Shown: positions 1 to 8,206, numbered from the stretch's first letter. The stretch is 64,000 nt of DNA from an uncultured Phascolarctobacterium sp. (GCA_947629685.1 CANREP010000006.1:1-64000); one strand, 5' to 3'. The notes: generated from the sequence alone by a model not told the origin. Program-made: numbers and translations.

Positions 1-98
1 TGCTCATGCACGCTATGGGCCCGAACGTTGCAGGCGTTATCGGTACTGCAGTAGCTGCAGGCACCATGCTGGCTATGATTGGACCGGCAACCAAATAA
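1..98 (+). CDS. Sodium-pumping decarboxylase beta subunit, C-terminal end (partial)
   Basis: Only the last 31 codons are in the window, ending in TAA at 96-98. The visible end has the small-residue-rich tail HAMGPNVAGVIGTAVAAG, which I recognise as the C-terminus of the membrane beta subunit of biotin-dependent sodium-pumping decarboxylases (OadB/MmdB/GcdB family). This subunit couples decarboxylation of the carboxybiotin carrier to sodium export. Oxaloacetate, methylmalonyl-CoA and glutaconyl-CoA enzymes share the family, so the substrate cannot be read from this fragment. The two dicarboxylate carriers just downstream make methylmalonyl-CoA (succinate to propionate) an attractive inference. 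Confidence 0.8.
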   Translation, partial: LMHAMGPNVAGVIGTAVAAGTMLAMIGPATK

Positions 99-117
99 TT
101 GCTTGCTACTCCCCTGA

Positions 118-150
118 CAGGGTACGAGATTTCGTACCCTGTTTTTTATT
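118..150 (+). terminator. Rho-independent terminator after the decarboxylase gene
   Basis: A perfect 10-bp stem (118-127 with 132-141) closes a 4-base loop and is followed by six T residues. It separates the decarboxylase gene from the DASS carriers. Confidence 0.9.
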
Positions 151-475
151 TGCCTGAAAGATTCCTGCGAACAGATATAAAGAAAATAGGCAGGTAGAGC
201 GCCGCTGGCAGGCAGATAAGGCATTTTGTACTTAAAATAGGTAATTTTGAAAATAAAAATTGTAACGAAACCCTAAGAAAGCAGGAAGCATCGGGAGTTT
301 GCCGGTGGTAAAAGATTATCTGTGTGCATCAGAAAATAAATTAGGACGTAAAATACAGTATTTTGAAGGATGAATACTTTAAAAACAGCATATGCGTACT
401 AATCAAAAAGACCATGTATGCATATAAAGTGTAAAAAATACAAAATTATCACTTTTTATTTTTAGCAAAGGATGT
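151..475. other. Non-coding stretch upstream of the first DASS carrier
   Basis: No convincing gene is seen here. The stretch turns strongly AT-rich after about position 340 and probably holds the upstream control region of the carrier gene. I could not fold the GC-richer part (about 200-320) into any riboswitch I know. Confidence 0.5.
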
Positions 476-481
476 TATAAT
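473..481 (+). promoter_or_regulatory. Candidate extended -10 promoter for the first DASS carrier
   Basis: TGTTATAAT is a perfect TATAAT (476-481) with an upstream TGn. No good -35 hexamer is visible at the right distance. The leader to the start codon would be about 125 bases. Confidence 0.45.
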
Positions 482-611
482 ATGTATATCGGATTGAAAG
501 AAAATACAGAGAAAAAATCCGGCAGTTCTTTAATATCTTCATATTATATTGTTCCGATATATAGTGCTTCGGCATTGTATATAAATAAATATTATAAAGG
601 AGGAACAAAAA

Positions 612-1889
612 ATGTCCCCAGCAGTAAAATGTCTCATTCTGTTGGCAGTAGTTGCTTTATTCTTTGTAACTGAACTTATCCCTCTGGCAATTACTGCAAT
701 GGCAGGCGCTATCGCATGTGGCCTGCTTGGTCTGATTCCTGCTAAACAAGTATTCTCCGGTTTGTCTGACTCTACCGTAGTATTGTTCGCAGGTATGTTC
801 GTCGTAGGTGGTGCAATGTTCTACACTGGCCTTGCACAAGCTATCGGCAACAAAGTAGTTAAAATGTGCGGCACCGGTGAAAACAGCCTGATGTTCGGTC
901 TGATGATGGTAGGTACCCTGCTTTCTTCCGTACTTTCCAACACTGGTACTGCAGCTTGCCTGCTCCCGGTTGCACTGGGCGTATGCGCAGCAGCTAAGAT
1001 CCCTGCTTCCCGTCAGTTGATGCCTTTGGCATTTGCTTGCGGTTGGGGCGGTATCATCACCATGGTTGGTACCCCGCCTAACATCATCGCAACTGGCGCT
1101 ATGAAAGCAGCAGGTCTGACTGATACTTTCACTTTCTTCGAATTTGCTTGGATCGGTATTCCTCTTTCCGTAGCAGGTATGCTGTACATGATGTTTGTTG
1201 GTAAATATCTGCTTCCGAAAGCTGAATTAGATGCTGACCAGGAAATCGAACAAGAAATCGAAGCTAATGAAACTTCTAACAGCAAAATGATCGTTTCTGG
1301 CGTTATCTTGCTGGCAGTTGTATTCGTAATGGCTATCGGTATTCCTGGCGTAACTCTGGAAATGGCAGCAGTTATCGGTGCACTGGTTTGCGTACTGACC
1401 GGCTGCTTGACTGAAAAACAAGCATATGCTTCCATCGACTGGGTAACCATCTTCCTGTTCGCTGGTATGATGCCTGTATCTTCCGCAATGGATAAATCCG
1501 GTGCTGGTAAACTTATCGCTGACTGGACTGTTAGCCTGATGGGCGGCTCTCCGTCTCCAATCGTTGTTACTGCAGTACTGTTCATCCTGTCCTGCGGTCT
1601 GACCCAGTTCATGTCCAATACCGCATCCGCAGCTCTGCTGTGCCCGATCGGTATCGCAATTTCTAAAAACCTCGGTGCTGACCCGAAAGCAGTACTTATG
1701 GCAATCGCTGTTGCAGCTTCCTGCGCATTCGCATCTCCTGTAGGTACTCCTCCGAACACCCTGGTTCTTGGCCCTGGCAATTACAAATTCATGGATTATG
1801 TAAAAGCTGGTACCGGCCTGATTATCGTATGCTTCGTAGTATCTCTGGTAATCATCCCGATTGTATGGCCTTTCTTCCCCGGCAAATAA
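612..1889 (+). CDS. DASS/SLC13-family dicarboxylate carrier, copy 1
   Basis: A 425-residue polytopic membrane protein of the divalent anion:sodium symporter family, which takes up C4-dicarboxylates or related anions. Two inverted halves each carry an SNT motif (SNTGTAACLLP in the first half, SNTASAALLCP in the second) and a GTPPN motif (MVGTPPNII and VGTPPNTLV), the hallmarks of the binding site in this family. The start is ATG with an AAAGGAGG site just upstream. Copy 2 (2315-3592) is the same length and nearly identical in protein sequence. This copy uses many more T-ending codons (GGT, GCT, GTA/GTT), as expected of a very highly expressed gene. Next to a sodium-pumping decarboxylase gene, succinate uptake is the likely role, but the substrate is inferred. 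Confidence 0.85.
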   Translation: MSPAVKCLILLAVVALFFVTELIPLAITAMAGAIACGLLGLIPAKQVFSGLSDSTVVLFAGMFVVGGAMFYTGLAQAIGNKVVKMCGTGENSLMFGLMMVGTLLSSVLSNTGTAACLLPVALGVCAAAKIPASRQLMPLAFACGWGGIITMVGTPPNIIATGAMKAAGLTDTFTFFEFAWIGIPLSVAGMLYMMFVGKYLLPKAELDADQEIEQEIEANETSNSKMIVSGVILLAVVFVMAIGIPGVTLEMAAVIGALVCVLTGCLTEKQAYASIDWVTIFLFAGMMPVSSAMDKSGAGKLIADWTVSLMGGSPSPIVVTAVLFILSCGLTQFMSNTASAALLCPIGIAISKNLGADPKAVLMAIAVAASCAFASPVGTPPNTLVLGPGNYKFMDYVKAGTGLIIVCFVVSLVIIPIVWPFFPGK

Positions 1890-1918
1890 TTTGACGGCTG
1901 TAAGATAAAAAGCTTTAA

Positions 1919-1951
1919 ATAGGCGTAACTTAGGTTACGCCTATTTTTTTT
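1919..1951 (+). terminator. Terminator after DASS copy 1
   Basis: An 11-bp stem (1919-1929 with 1934-1944) and a 4-base loop run into a run of eight T residues. Copy 1 therefore ends its own transcript, and copy 2 needs its own promoter. Confidence 0.9.
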
Positions 1952-2086
1952 GTCTTTGGCATTATGGGTGCTGAAAGAAACGGGTCTATTTATATAGGTA
2001 GGGAAGAGGAAAAAATACTCAGATATTATTGCATAAAAATACAAAAATAAAAGTGTAAAGCAAGAAGAAATTTTCCAGAAAAAATA

Positions 2087-2120
2087 TTGAAATAATTGTG
2101 AAACTGTGTTAAACTTAACA
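2087..2120 (+). promoter_or_regulatory. Candidate promoter and overlapping inverted repeat for DASS copy 2
   Basis: TTGAAA (2087-2092) and TAAACT (2110-2115) are 17 bases apart. An inverted repeat TGTTAA-AC-TTAACA (2107-2120) lies over the -10, where a bound regulator would block polymerase. About 20 to 40 bases further down, the 14-base element AATAAAGTAAG(T/C)GA occurs twice (2138-2151 and 2160-2173), spaced 22 bases start to start. Functions are inferred from position only. Confidence 0.5.
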
Positions 2121-2314
2121 ACAGCAGAAATTAAGTAAATAAAGTAAGTGAATTAAGAAAATAAAGTAAGCGAAAAAATCGCCTTTATTTATCTAAAATA
2201 CACGAAGAAATTCATAAAAAAACCTATCGGTACATAAAAATGATTTTCTGCTTTGCTTACTTATTATTTTCAGCGCGCCACAGAAATGGCAAATAATATT
2301 TAAGGAGGATTATA

Positions 2315-3592
2315 ATGTCCCAAGCAGTAAAATGTCTCATTATGTTGGCAGTAATTGCGGTCTTCTTTGTTACTGAACTTATCCCCCTCGCAGTTACCGC
2401 TATGGCAGGCGCTATCGCCAGCGGCCTGTTAGGTTTTATTCCCGCCAAGCAGGTGTTCTCCGGCCTGTCTAATTCTACTGTTGTTTTGTTTGCAGGTATG
2501 TTCGTCGTAGGTGCTTCCATGTTCTACACCGGCCTGGCTCAGAAAATCGGCGGCGTCGTTGTCAAAATGTGCGGCACCGGCGAAAACAGCCTGATGTTCG
2601 GCCTGATGCTCGTCGGCACCCTGCTTTCCGCAGTACTTTCCAACACCGGCACCGCAGCCTGCCTGCTCCCGGTAGCGCTGGGTATCTGTGCGGCAGCTAA
2701 AATCCCGGCTTCCCGTCAGCTCATGCCTTTGGCATTTGCCTGCGGCTGGGGCGGCATCATCACCATGGTTGGTACTCCGCCTAATATTATTGCCACCGGC
2801 GCCATGAAAGCAGCCGGCTTGACTGAAACCTTTACTTTTTTTGAATTTGCCTGGATCGGTATCCCCGTATCCATCGCAGGTATGCTGTACATGATGTTTG
2901 TCGGCAAATATCTGCTGCCTAACAAACAGCTGGACGCTGATCAGGAAATCGAACAGGAAGTTGTAGCAAACGAGTATTCCGCTACTAAACAGGTTGTTTC
3001 CGGCGTGATCCTGCTGCTGGTTGTCCTGACCATGGCTATCGGTATCCCCGGCGTATCCCTGGAAATGGCGGCTATCATCGGCGCGCTGGTTTGCGTGCTG
3101 ACCGGCTGTCTGACAGAAAAACAGGCTTATGCTTCCATCGACTGGGTAACCATCTTCCTGTTTGCAGGCATGATGCCCGTATCCACCGCTATGGATAAGA
3201 CCGGCGCAGGCGCGCTGATCGCTGAATGGACCGTAGGCATGATGGGCGGTTCTCCGTCCCCGCTGGTTGTTACCGCAGTACTGTTCATCCTGTCCTGCGC
3301 GCTGACCCAGTTCATGTCCAATACCGCTTCCGCAGCGCTGCTGTGCCCGATCGGTATTGCAATTTCCCAAAGTTTGGGCGCTGACCCGAAAGCAGTACTG
3401 ATGGCGATTGCTGTTGCAGCTTCCTGCGCATTCGCATCTCCTGTAGGTACTCCTCCGAATACCCTGGTACTCGGCCCCGGCGGCTACAAATTCATGGACT
3501 ACGTAAAAGCAGGTACCGGCCTCGTAATTGTGTGCTTCGTGGTATCCCTCGTAGTTATCCCCATGGTATGGCCTTTCTTCCCTGGTAAATAA
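2315..3592 (+). CDS. DASS/SLC13-family dicarboxylate carrier, copy 2
   Basis: A 425-residue paralogue of the carrier at 612-1889, with the same SNT and GTPPN motif pairs and the same ends (MSxAVKCLI at the start, VWPFFPGK at the end). Most differences lie in the loop around residues 205-225 and in conservative membrane substitutions. The start is ATG behind TAAGGAGG. Codon choice is much richer in C and G at third positions than in copy 1. Even so, long blocks are identical at base level, for example 50 consecutive bases at 3410-3459 and 1707-1756, which suggests recent duplication or gene conversion. It has its own promoter region and terminator, so the two copies can be expressed under different conditions. 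Substrate (succinate or another C4-dicarboxylate) is inferred from context. Confidence 0.85.
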   Translation: MSQAVKCLIMLAVIAVFFVTELIPLAVTAMAGAIASGLLGFIPAKQVFSGLSNSTVVLFAGMFVVGASMFYTGLAQKIGGVVVKMCGTGENSLMFGLMLVGTLLSAVLSNTGTAACLLPVALGICAAAKIPASRQLMPLAFACGWGGIITMVGTPPNIIATGAMKAAGLTETFTFFEFAWIGIPVSIAGMLYMMFVGKYLLPNKQLDADQEIEQEVVANEYSATKQVVSGVILLLVVLTMAIGIPGVSLEMAAIIGALVCVLTGCLTEKQAYASIDWVTIFLFAGMMPVSTAMDKTGAGALIAEWTVGMMGGSPSPLVVTAVLFILSCALTQFMSNTASAALLCPIGIAISQSLGADPKAVLMAIAVAASCAFASPVGTPPNTLVLGPGGYKFMDYVKAGTGLVIVCFVVSLVVIPMVWPFFPGK

Positions 3593-3605
3593 ATAAAAAG
3601 TGCAG

Positions 3606-3642
3606 AAAAAGCATCGGAAAGATTTTTCCGATGCTTTTTTGT
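3606..3642 (+). terminator. Terminator after DASS copy 2
   Basis: A long A-rich/T-rich stem around GCATCGGAAA / TTTCCGATGC closes a short loop and ends in six T residues. Confidence 0.9.
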
Positions 3643-3686
3643 TATCTGCGGACATAAAAAAAACATAAATATCTGATAAGATAATT

Positions 3687-3715
3687 TTGACCAGAAAAGG
3701 TACAGTGATTATAAT
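3687..3715 (+). promoter_or_regulatory. Promoter of the MacAB-type efflux operon
   Basis: TTGACC (3687-3692) and a perfect TATAAT (3710-3715) are 17 bases apart, about 40 bases before the first gene. Confidence 0.7.
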
Positions 3716-3753
3716 AAAAGTAGTAGTATTACATTTGTAAATGAGGGATCGAT

Positions 3754-4827
3754 ATGATGAAGTTTGTGAAGAAGAACAAATACGCTCTTATCTTATGTGC
3801 ATTTATCGCATTGAGCAGTTATGGCGGCTATCAGTATTATCTGAGCACTACCCAGACCGAAGAAACCATCAAGACGGCGGTGGTAGAGCAGGGAACACTG
3901 GTGGAGACCGTATCGGCGACCGGCAGTCTCAGCGCTGTGGATAACGTAGACATCAGCTCCAAGATTACCGGCAGGATCGTCGAAGTACTGGTAGTGGAAA
4001 ATCAGCATGTCAACGCCGGCGACATCCTGGTCAAACTGGATGACGTAGCGCTGAAAGCTACCATGAACCAGATGAAGGCCAAGCTGGATTATGCAGAGGC
4101 CAATTATCTGCGCTACAGCGACCTGGTGAGCCGCGGCGCCGTATCCCAGGCTGATTATGACAATATGTATGCCGAGTACCTGGTAGCCAAGTCTAATTAT
4201 GAAAAGGCTGTTTCCGATGTGCAGGATACTGTCATCACTACGCCTATCGACGGCTATATCATCGGCGAGCCTACTCCCGTCGGCCAGACCATCAGCTCAG
4301 GTATCAGCGAGCCGCAGGTAATCATGTCCGTGGCTACTTTGGATGATATGCAGATTGAGACCATGGTGGACGAGTCCGATATCGGCCTGGTAAGAGTGGG
4401 CCAAAGCGTGAAATTCACGGTGGACGCTTTCCCAGAAGAAACCTTTACCGGTAAGGTACGGCTGATTTCCAGGGCAGCAGAGACAGAAAACAACGTTATT
4501 TACTATAAAGTATATGTGGATGTTGACGATGCTAAAGGCAAACTGCTGCCGACCATGACGGCACGCACGGACATCATTATCGACAGTGCGGAAAACGTGC
4601 TGATGATACCGCTGAACTGCCTGAACCGTGACGGTAAGCGCGCCTATGTAAGCATCTATGACGCTAAGACCAAGACGAGTCGCGATGTGGATGTCCAGAT
4701 TGGCCTGAGCAATGATAATGAAATCGCGGTAACGAGCTCCGAGCTTAAAGCGGGCGACGTGGTACTGGCTAAAAAGGCTGTGGCCAAACAGACCGGCACC
4801 GATGCAAGAATGCCGGGCATCCGCTAA
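3754..4827 (+). CDS. MacA-like periplasmic adaptor (HlyD/MFP family)
   Basis: A 357-residue membrane-fusion protein expected to bridge an ABC permease to the outer membrane. It has one N-terminal membrane anchor (about residues 8-24), a biotinyl/lipoyl-like half motif (GRIVEVLVVENQHVNAGDILVKLDD), a short alpha hairpin (about 100-155), the second lipoyl half (TTPIDGYIIGEPTPVGQTIS) and beta-barrel/membrane-proximal domains. The short hairpin fits the MacA type rather than long HlyD hairpins. The start is ATG at 3754 with GAGGGA upstream; a second ATG follows directly. The ATPase gene begins 13 bases after the stop, so this is the first gene of a macA-ATPase-permease operon. The exported substrate is unknown. 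Confidence 0.85.
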   Translation: MMKFVKKNKYALILCAFIALSSYGGYQYYLSTTQTEETIKTAVVEQGTLVETVSATGSLSAVDNVDISSKITGRIVEVLVVENQHVNAGDILVKLDDVALKATMNQMKAKLDYAEANYLRYSDLVSRGAVSQADYDNMYAEYLVAKSNYEKAVSDVQDTVITTPIDGYIIGEPTPVGQTISSGISEPQVIMSVATLDDMQIETMVDESDIGLVRVGQSVKFTVDAFPEETFTGKVRLISRAAETENNVIYYKVYVDVDDAKGKLLPTMTARTDIIIDSAENVLMIPLNCLNRDGKRAYVSIYDAKTKTSRDVDVQIGLSNDNEIAVTSSELKAGDVVLAKKAVAKQTGTDARMPGIR

Positions 4828-4840
4828 AGGAAGTGAGCAT

Positions 4841-5524
4841 ATGACGGCGGTAATCGAATTAAGAGATATTATGAAGACCTATATTATGGGCGACAGCGTC
4901 GTACACGCACTGGATCATGTCTTCGTGCAGATAGGCCGCGGGGAGTTTACTTCCATCATGGGGCCTTCCGGCAGCGGCAAGTCGACCATGATGAATATAT
5001 TGGGCTGTCTGGACCGGCCTACTTCGGGTGAGTATTACCTGGACGGCAAGGAAATTGCCGGCTATGATGACGACGAGCTGGCCCATACCCGCAACGCCAA
5101 GATCGGCTTCGTCTTTCAGAACTTCAACCTGCTGCCTAAGCTGACGGCGCAGGCCAACGTGGCCCTGCCGCTGATTTATGCCGGCGTGGACGAGGAAGAG
5201 CGCATGGAACGGGCCAAAAAGGCGCTGGAAGCCGTAGGCCTGGGCGAGCGTATCGAACACAAGCCTACGGAGATGAGCGGCGGCCAGCGGCAGCGTGTGG
5301 CGATTGCCAGGGCGCTGGTCAATAATCCGGCCATTATTATGGCCGATGAGCCTACGGGCAATCTTGATACCAAATCAAGTTATGAGATTATGGATATTTT
5401 CAAGGCGATGAACGCCAGCGGCAAGACCGTGGTCATGGTTACCCATGAGCCGGATATCGCCGAACAGACCAAACGTATCCTGGTGATGCGCGACGGCAAG
5501 ATAGTAAGTGATGAATGGAGGTAG
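4841..5524 (+). CDS. MacB-type ABC transporter ATPase
   Basis: A 227-residue ATPase of the LolD/MacB type that would power export through the adjacent permease. It has Walker A GPSGSGKST, the Q-loop region FQNFNLLPKLTA, the ABC signature MSGGQRQRVAIARAL, Walker B IIMADEPTG and the switch histidine in VTHEPDIA. I place the start at ATG 4841 (MTAVIELRDI) because AAAGGAAGTGAG sits just before it. An in-frame ATG at 4802 lies inside the adaptor gene and lacks such a site. ATPase and permease are separate genes here, unlike the fused MacB of enterobacteria. It overlaps the region carrying the permease ribosome-binding site. Confidence 0.9.
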   Translation: MTAVIELRDIMKTYIMGDSVVHALDHVFVQIGRGEFTSIMGPSGSGKSTMMNILGCLDRPTSGEYYLDGKEIAGYDDDELAHTRNAKIGFVFQNFNLLPKLTAQANVALPLIYAGVDEEERMERAKKALEAVGLGERIEHKPTEMSGGQRQRVAIARALVNNPAIIMADEPTGNLDTKSSYEIMDIFKAMNASGKTVVMVTHEPDIAEQTKRILVMRDGKIVSDEWR

Positions 5525-5529
5525 GGAGT

Positions 5530-6744
5530 ATGCTGAACGAATCCATTAAAATGGCTATCGACGGTATGGTTTCCAATAAGCTGCGTACCTTCCTGACCCT
5601 GCTGGGCATCATCATCGGCGTCGGCGCAGTTATCGCCATGGTAGGGCTGGGCTTCGGCGTGAAGGAAAATATCCGTGAGAATATTTCCAAACTGGGCAGC
5701 AACCTGCTGATTATCACTTCCGGCGGCCGTACCGCTTCCGGCGCCAGGCTGGCAGCCGGTGAAGGCGCGCGGCTGACCTATGAGGACGCGCAGGCCATCG
5801 AAAACCAGGTGGACGGTATTGCCAATGTGTCTGCCAGCGTCAGCAGCAGCTATCAGCTGGTTATGGGCAATCAGAACTGGACTTCCCGTGTGGAAGGCAC
5901 TACGCCCAGCAATTTCATTATGCAGAATTATGACATCGAAGACGGACGTGCTTTCACTGAGCGCGACCTCAACAGCCGCGCCAGAGTATGCGTTATCGGG
6001 CCAACAGTTGTGAACAGCCTGTTCCCGGAAGGCAATCCGGTAGGCAAGATTATGCGTATCAACAAAGCGCCTTTCCAGGTAATAGGCGTCCTTAAGAGCA
6101 AGGGTCAGTCCGGCGGCGGCACCGACCAGGACGATATCGTCTTTATCCCGCTGACTACCGCGCAGAACAGGATGATGGGCATTACCCACGTGCAGCGTAT
6201 TACCGTACAGGCAGAAAGTGAGAATGTAATTAACGATGTGCAGGCAGAAGTAGAACAGGTGCTGCGGCAGCGGCATAAAATCAAGGACGGCGATTACGAC
6301 GACTTTACCGTAGGCAACATGGCGGCCGTTATGGATACCATGATGGAGACAGCCAACAGCATTACCATGCTGCTGGGTTGCATTGCAGCTATCAGCCTTC
6401 TGGTAGGCGGCATCGGTATTATGAACATCATGCTGGTATCCGTTACCGAGCGTACCCGTGAAATAGGCATCAGGAAAGCATTGGGCGCTACTTATGACAA
6501 TATCCTGCTGCAGTTTCTGATTGAAGCCATGGTTATCGGCATCGTGGGCGGCTCCTTAGGCGTAGTGCTCGGCGTTGGCGCTTCTTATGCCATCAGCTAT
6601 TTCGCCGGCTGGACGACGGTAGTTTCCTGGTGGGCAATAGTTATCGCAGTAGTGTTCTCCGTAGGTATCGGCCTCTTCTTCGGCATTTATCCTGCCCGGA
6701 AGGCGGCGCTGCTTGATCCTATTGACGCGCTGCGCTATGAATGA
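5530..6744 (+). CDS. MacB-type ABC transporter permease (FtsX family)
   Basis: A 404-residue permease with the usual FtsX/MacB layout: one N-terminal membrane helix (about 20-45), a large extracytoplasmic MacB periplasmic-core domain (about 50-270), then three C-terminal helices (about 285-400). The conserved segment VGGIGIMNIMLVSVTERTREIGIRKALGA is unmistakable for the family, as is the end IYPARKAALLDPIDALRYE. The start at 5530 follows GGAGGTAGGGA; the in-frame ATG at 5515 lies inside that site and is less likely. The product should form a dimer with the ATPase and dock to the MacA-like adaptor. An antibiotic, peptide or lipid substrate is possible but cannot be read from the sequence. Confidence 0.9.
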   Translation: MLNESIKMAIDGMVSNKLRTFLTLLGIIIGVGAVIAMVGLGFGVKENIRENISKLGSNLLIITSGGRTASGARLAAGEGARLTYEDAQAIENQVDGIANVSASVSSSYQLVMGNQNWTSRVEGTTPSNFIMQNYDIEDGRAFTERDLNSRARVCVIGPTVVNSLFPEGNPVGKIMRINKAPFQVIGVLKSKGQSGGGTDQDDIVFIPLTTAQNRMMGITHVQRITVQAESENVINDVQAEVEQVLRQRHKIKDGDYDDFTVGNMAAVMDTMMETANSITMLLGCIAAISLLVGGIGIMNIMLVSVTERTREIGIRKALGATYDNILLQFLIEAMVIGIVGGSLGVVLGVGASYAISYFAGWTTVVSWWAIVIAVVFSVGIGLFFGIYPARKAALLDPIDALRYE

Positions 6745-6756
6745 TGCGGAGGATGC

Positions 6757-6942
6757 ATGATGAAAGAAAAACAATCTCCGCGTAAACCCGAAACACATTG
6801 GTATGAATATGTACAGGCCTTCTTGGATTATCTGAGAAGGCCTAAAACTGTTTTTGATCTCAAAGACAGAGCCAAGGCCGTTCTTTTGCTGACAGTGATA
6901 ATTATTCTCCTGCAGATGGTTGTAGAAAAGCTTTCTGATTGA
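6757..6942 (+). CDS. Small single-pass membrane protein of unknown function
   Basis: A 61-residue protein with a charged N-terminus, a basic stretch (RRPKTVFDLKDRAK) and one C-terminal hydrophobic helix (AVLLLTVIIILLQMVV). It begins 12 bases after the permease stop, behind GCGGAGGATG, so it is probably cotranscribed with the efflux genes. I do not recognise the family. Its place as the last gene of the efflux operon suggests a small accessory subunit, but that is only an inference. A promoter for nadD overlaps its last codons. Confidence 0.65.
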   Translation: MMKEKQSPRKPETHWYEYVQAFLDYLRRPKTVFDLKDRAKAVLLLTVIIILLQMVVEKLSD

Positions 6943-6948
6943 TATAAT
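6920..6948 (+). promoter_or_regulatory. Candidate promoter of the nadD operon
   Basis: TTGTAG (6920-6925) and a perfect TATAAT (6943-6948) are separated by 17 bases, just before nadD. Confidence 0.55.
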
Positions 6949-6981
6949 TAAATGATAAGATAATCAGTCAAGGAGGCTGCA

Positions 6982-7620
6982 GTGAAGAAGAAGAAGCTGG
7001 GAATCTTAGGCGGAACCTTTGATCCCGTCCACAACGGACATATATATTCGGCACAGGCTGTATATGAGCAGCTGCAGCCGGAAAAAATACTTTTTATACC
7101 CGCCTTTATCGCCCCCCACAAGGTGGGGCAGGATTTTGCTCCGGCGGCAGACCGTTATAATATGACGGTGCTGGCGACGCAGGACTATCCTTATTTTGAA
7201 GTATCGGATATGGAGCTGCGGCGCAGCGGTATCTCTTATACTCTGGATACCGTCAAGGAGCTGCAGAAAATATACCCGGAGTACGAGCTGTATTTTCTGA
7301 TCGGAGCGGATACAATCCCGCAGCTGCAGACCTGGCATAAGATTGACGAGCTGCTGCAGCTGGTGACCTTCGTAGCAGCCAAACGGCCTGGGTACCGGCA
7401 GGTACTGGACAGAGCCTGCAGCAGTCTGGGCGTTATTGCCCGGGAAAAGATCGTGCTGGTAGATACGCCGGAGTATGAGGTGTCCTCGACGGATATCCGG
7501 CAGAAAATCAAGAGCGGCGCGAGCCTGCAGGGGCTGGTGCCGGAGCCTGTAGAGCAGTACATCCGGGAACATCGGTTATATTTATTTACAGATGAGGGAC
7601 ATAGCTATGCTGAAGATTGA
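6982..7620 (+). CDS. nadD: Nicotinate-nucleotide adenylyltransferase
   Basis: A 212-residue cytoplasmic enzyme that adenylates nicotinate mononucleotide to deamido-NAD in NAD synthesis. The nucleotidyltransferase signature is clear: GGTFDPVHNGH at the N-terminus (residues about 10-20), and the late SSTDIRQKI motif equivalent to ISSTxIR. The start is GTG at 6982, 6 bases after AGGAGG. The reading continues past the start of the next gene, so nadD and yqeK overlap by 14 bases. In many Firmicutes nadD, yqeK, an LCP gene and rsfS follow obg-proB-proA. Here that second half stands alone, with obg-proBA about 27 kb away in the same window. Confidence 0.95.
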   Translation: MKKKKLGILGGTFDPVHNGHIYSAQAVYEQLQPEKILFIPAFIAPHKVGQDFAPAADRYNMTVLATQDYPYFEVSDMELRRSGISYTLDTVKELQKIYPEYELYFLIGADTIPQLQTWHKIDELLQLVTFVAAKRPGYRQVLDRACSSLGVIAREKIVLVDTPEYEVSSTDIRQKIKSGASLQGLVPEPVEQYIREHRLYLFTDEGHSYAED

Positions 7621-8206
7621 AGAAATGAAACGGATTTTAAAAGCGTCGCTGCCGCTGAAACGCTACAAACATTCGGTGGCGGTGTATGAAACGGCGCTGG
7701 AGCTGGCTTCGGTGCATGGGCTTGATATGCAGAAAGTAGGCGTTTCCGCCCTGCTCCATGACTGCGGCCGCGAGGTGCCGGGACGTGAAAGCCTGGATAT
7801 GGCAGCTAAGCTGGGCATCGAGGTAGATGAAACAGAAAAAAATCAGCCCATCCTGCTTCATGCCAAGCTGGGCGTCTACTATGCGCAGCATAAATACGGC
7901 GTTACCGACAAGGAAATCTTGGACGGTATTTTGTACCATACCACCGGCGCGCCGGATATGACGCCGCTAGCGATGGCGGTCTACCTGGCCGATCTGTTGG
8001 AGCCGACCCGCGATTTTCCCGGCATCAACAAAATGCGGCAGCTGGCCAAAGAAGACATGGAAAAAGCCATGATGTGCGCTTATGGGCAGACTATCCGCTA
8101 TCTGCTGGAATATGACCTGCTGATTCATCCCAACTGCATCTATGGTTATAACCAGCTGGCGGGCAAGTTTAAAAATAGAGACAGATGTGGAGCGTTTAAA
8201 GGTTAA
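7607..8206 (+). CDS. yqeK: YqeK-type HD-domain hydrolase
   Basis: A 199-residue HD-superfamily protein. The metal-binding pattern is visible as H-SVAVYETA, then HDCGRE (the HD pair), H in HAKLG and later D in YLADLLEP. The family is known to hydrolyse diadenosine tetraphosphate symmetrically, so a role in removing Ap4A is likely. I chose ATG 7607 because GAGGG lies 9 bases upstream; an upstream in-frame ATG at 7592 has no such site. It overlaps nadD and its TAA shares a base with the ATG of the next gene (TAATG), which indicates tight translational coupling. Confidence 0.88.
   Translation: MLKIEEMKRILKASLPLKRYKHSVAVYETALELASVHGLDMQKVGVSALLHDCGREVPGRESLDMAAKLGIEVDETEKNQPILLHAKLGVYYAQHKYGVTDKEILDGILYHTTGAPDMTPLAMAVYLADLLEPTRDFPGINKMRQLAKEDMEKAMMCAYGQTIRYLLEYDLLIHPNCIYGYNQLAGKFKNRDRCGAFKG

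Noticed and set aside
151-475. Possible riboswitch in the leader of DASS copy 1
   Set aside because: GC-rich patches exist around 200-320, but I could not match them to a known aptamer or build a convincing terminator switch.
482-673. Short plus-strand ORF before DASS copy 1
   Set aside because: It begins inside the candidate -10 region and overlaps the well-supported start of the carrier gene in another frame; no ribosome site.
1013-1780. Long minus-strand ORF opposite DASS copy 1 (and a similar one at 2429-3655)
   Set aside because: Antisense shadows of the carriers; low-complexity composition and no ribosome sites.
612-3592. Tandem DASS genes as an insertion-sequence or mobile-element duplication
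   Set aside because: No transposase, terminal inverted repeats or target-site duplication is visible; simple gene duplication explains the pattern.
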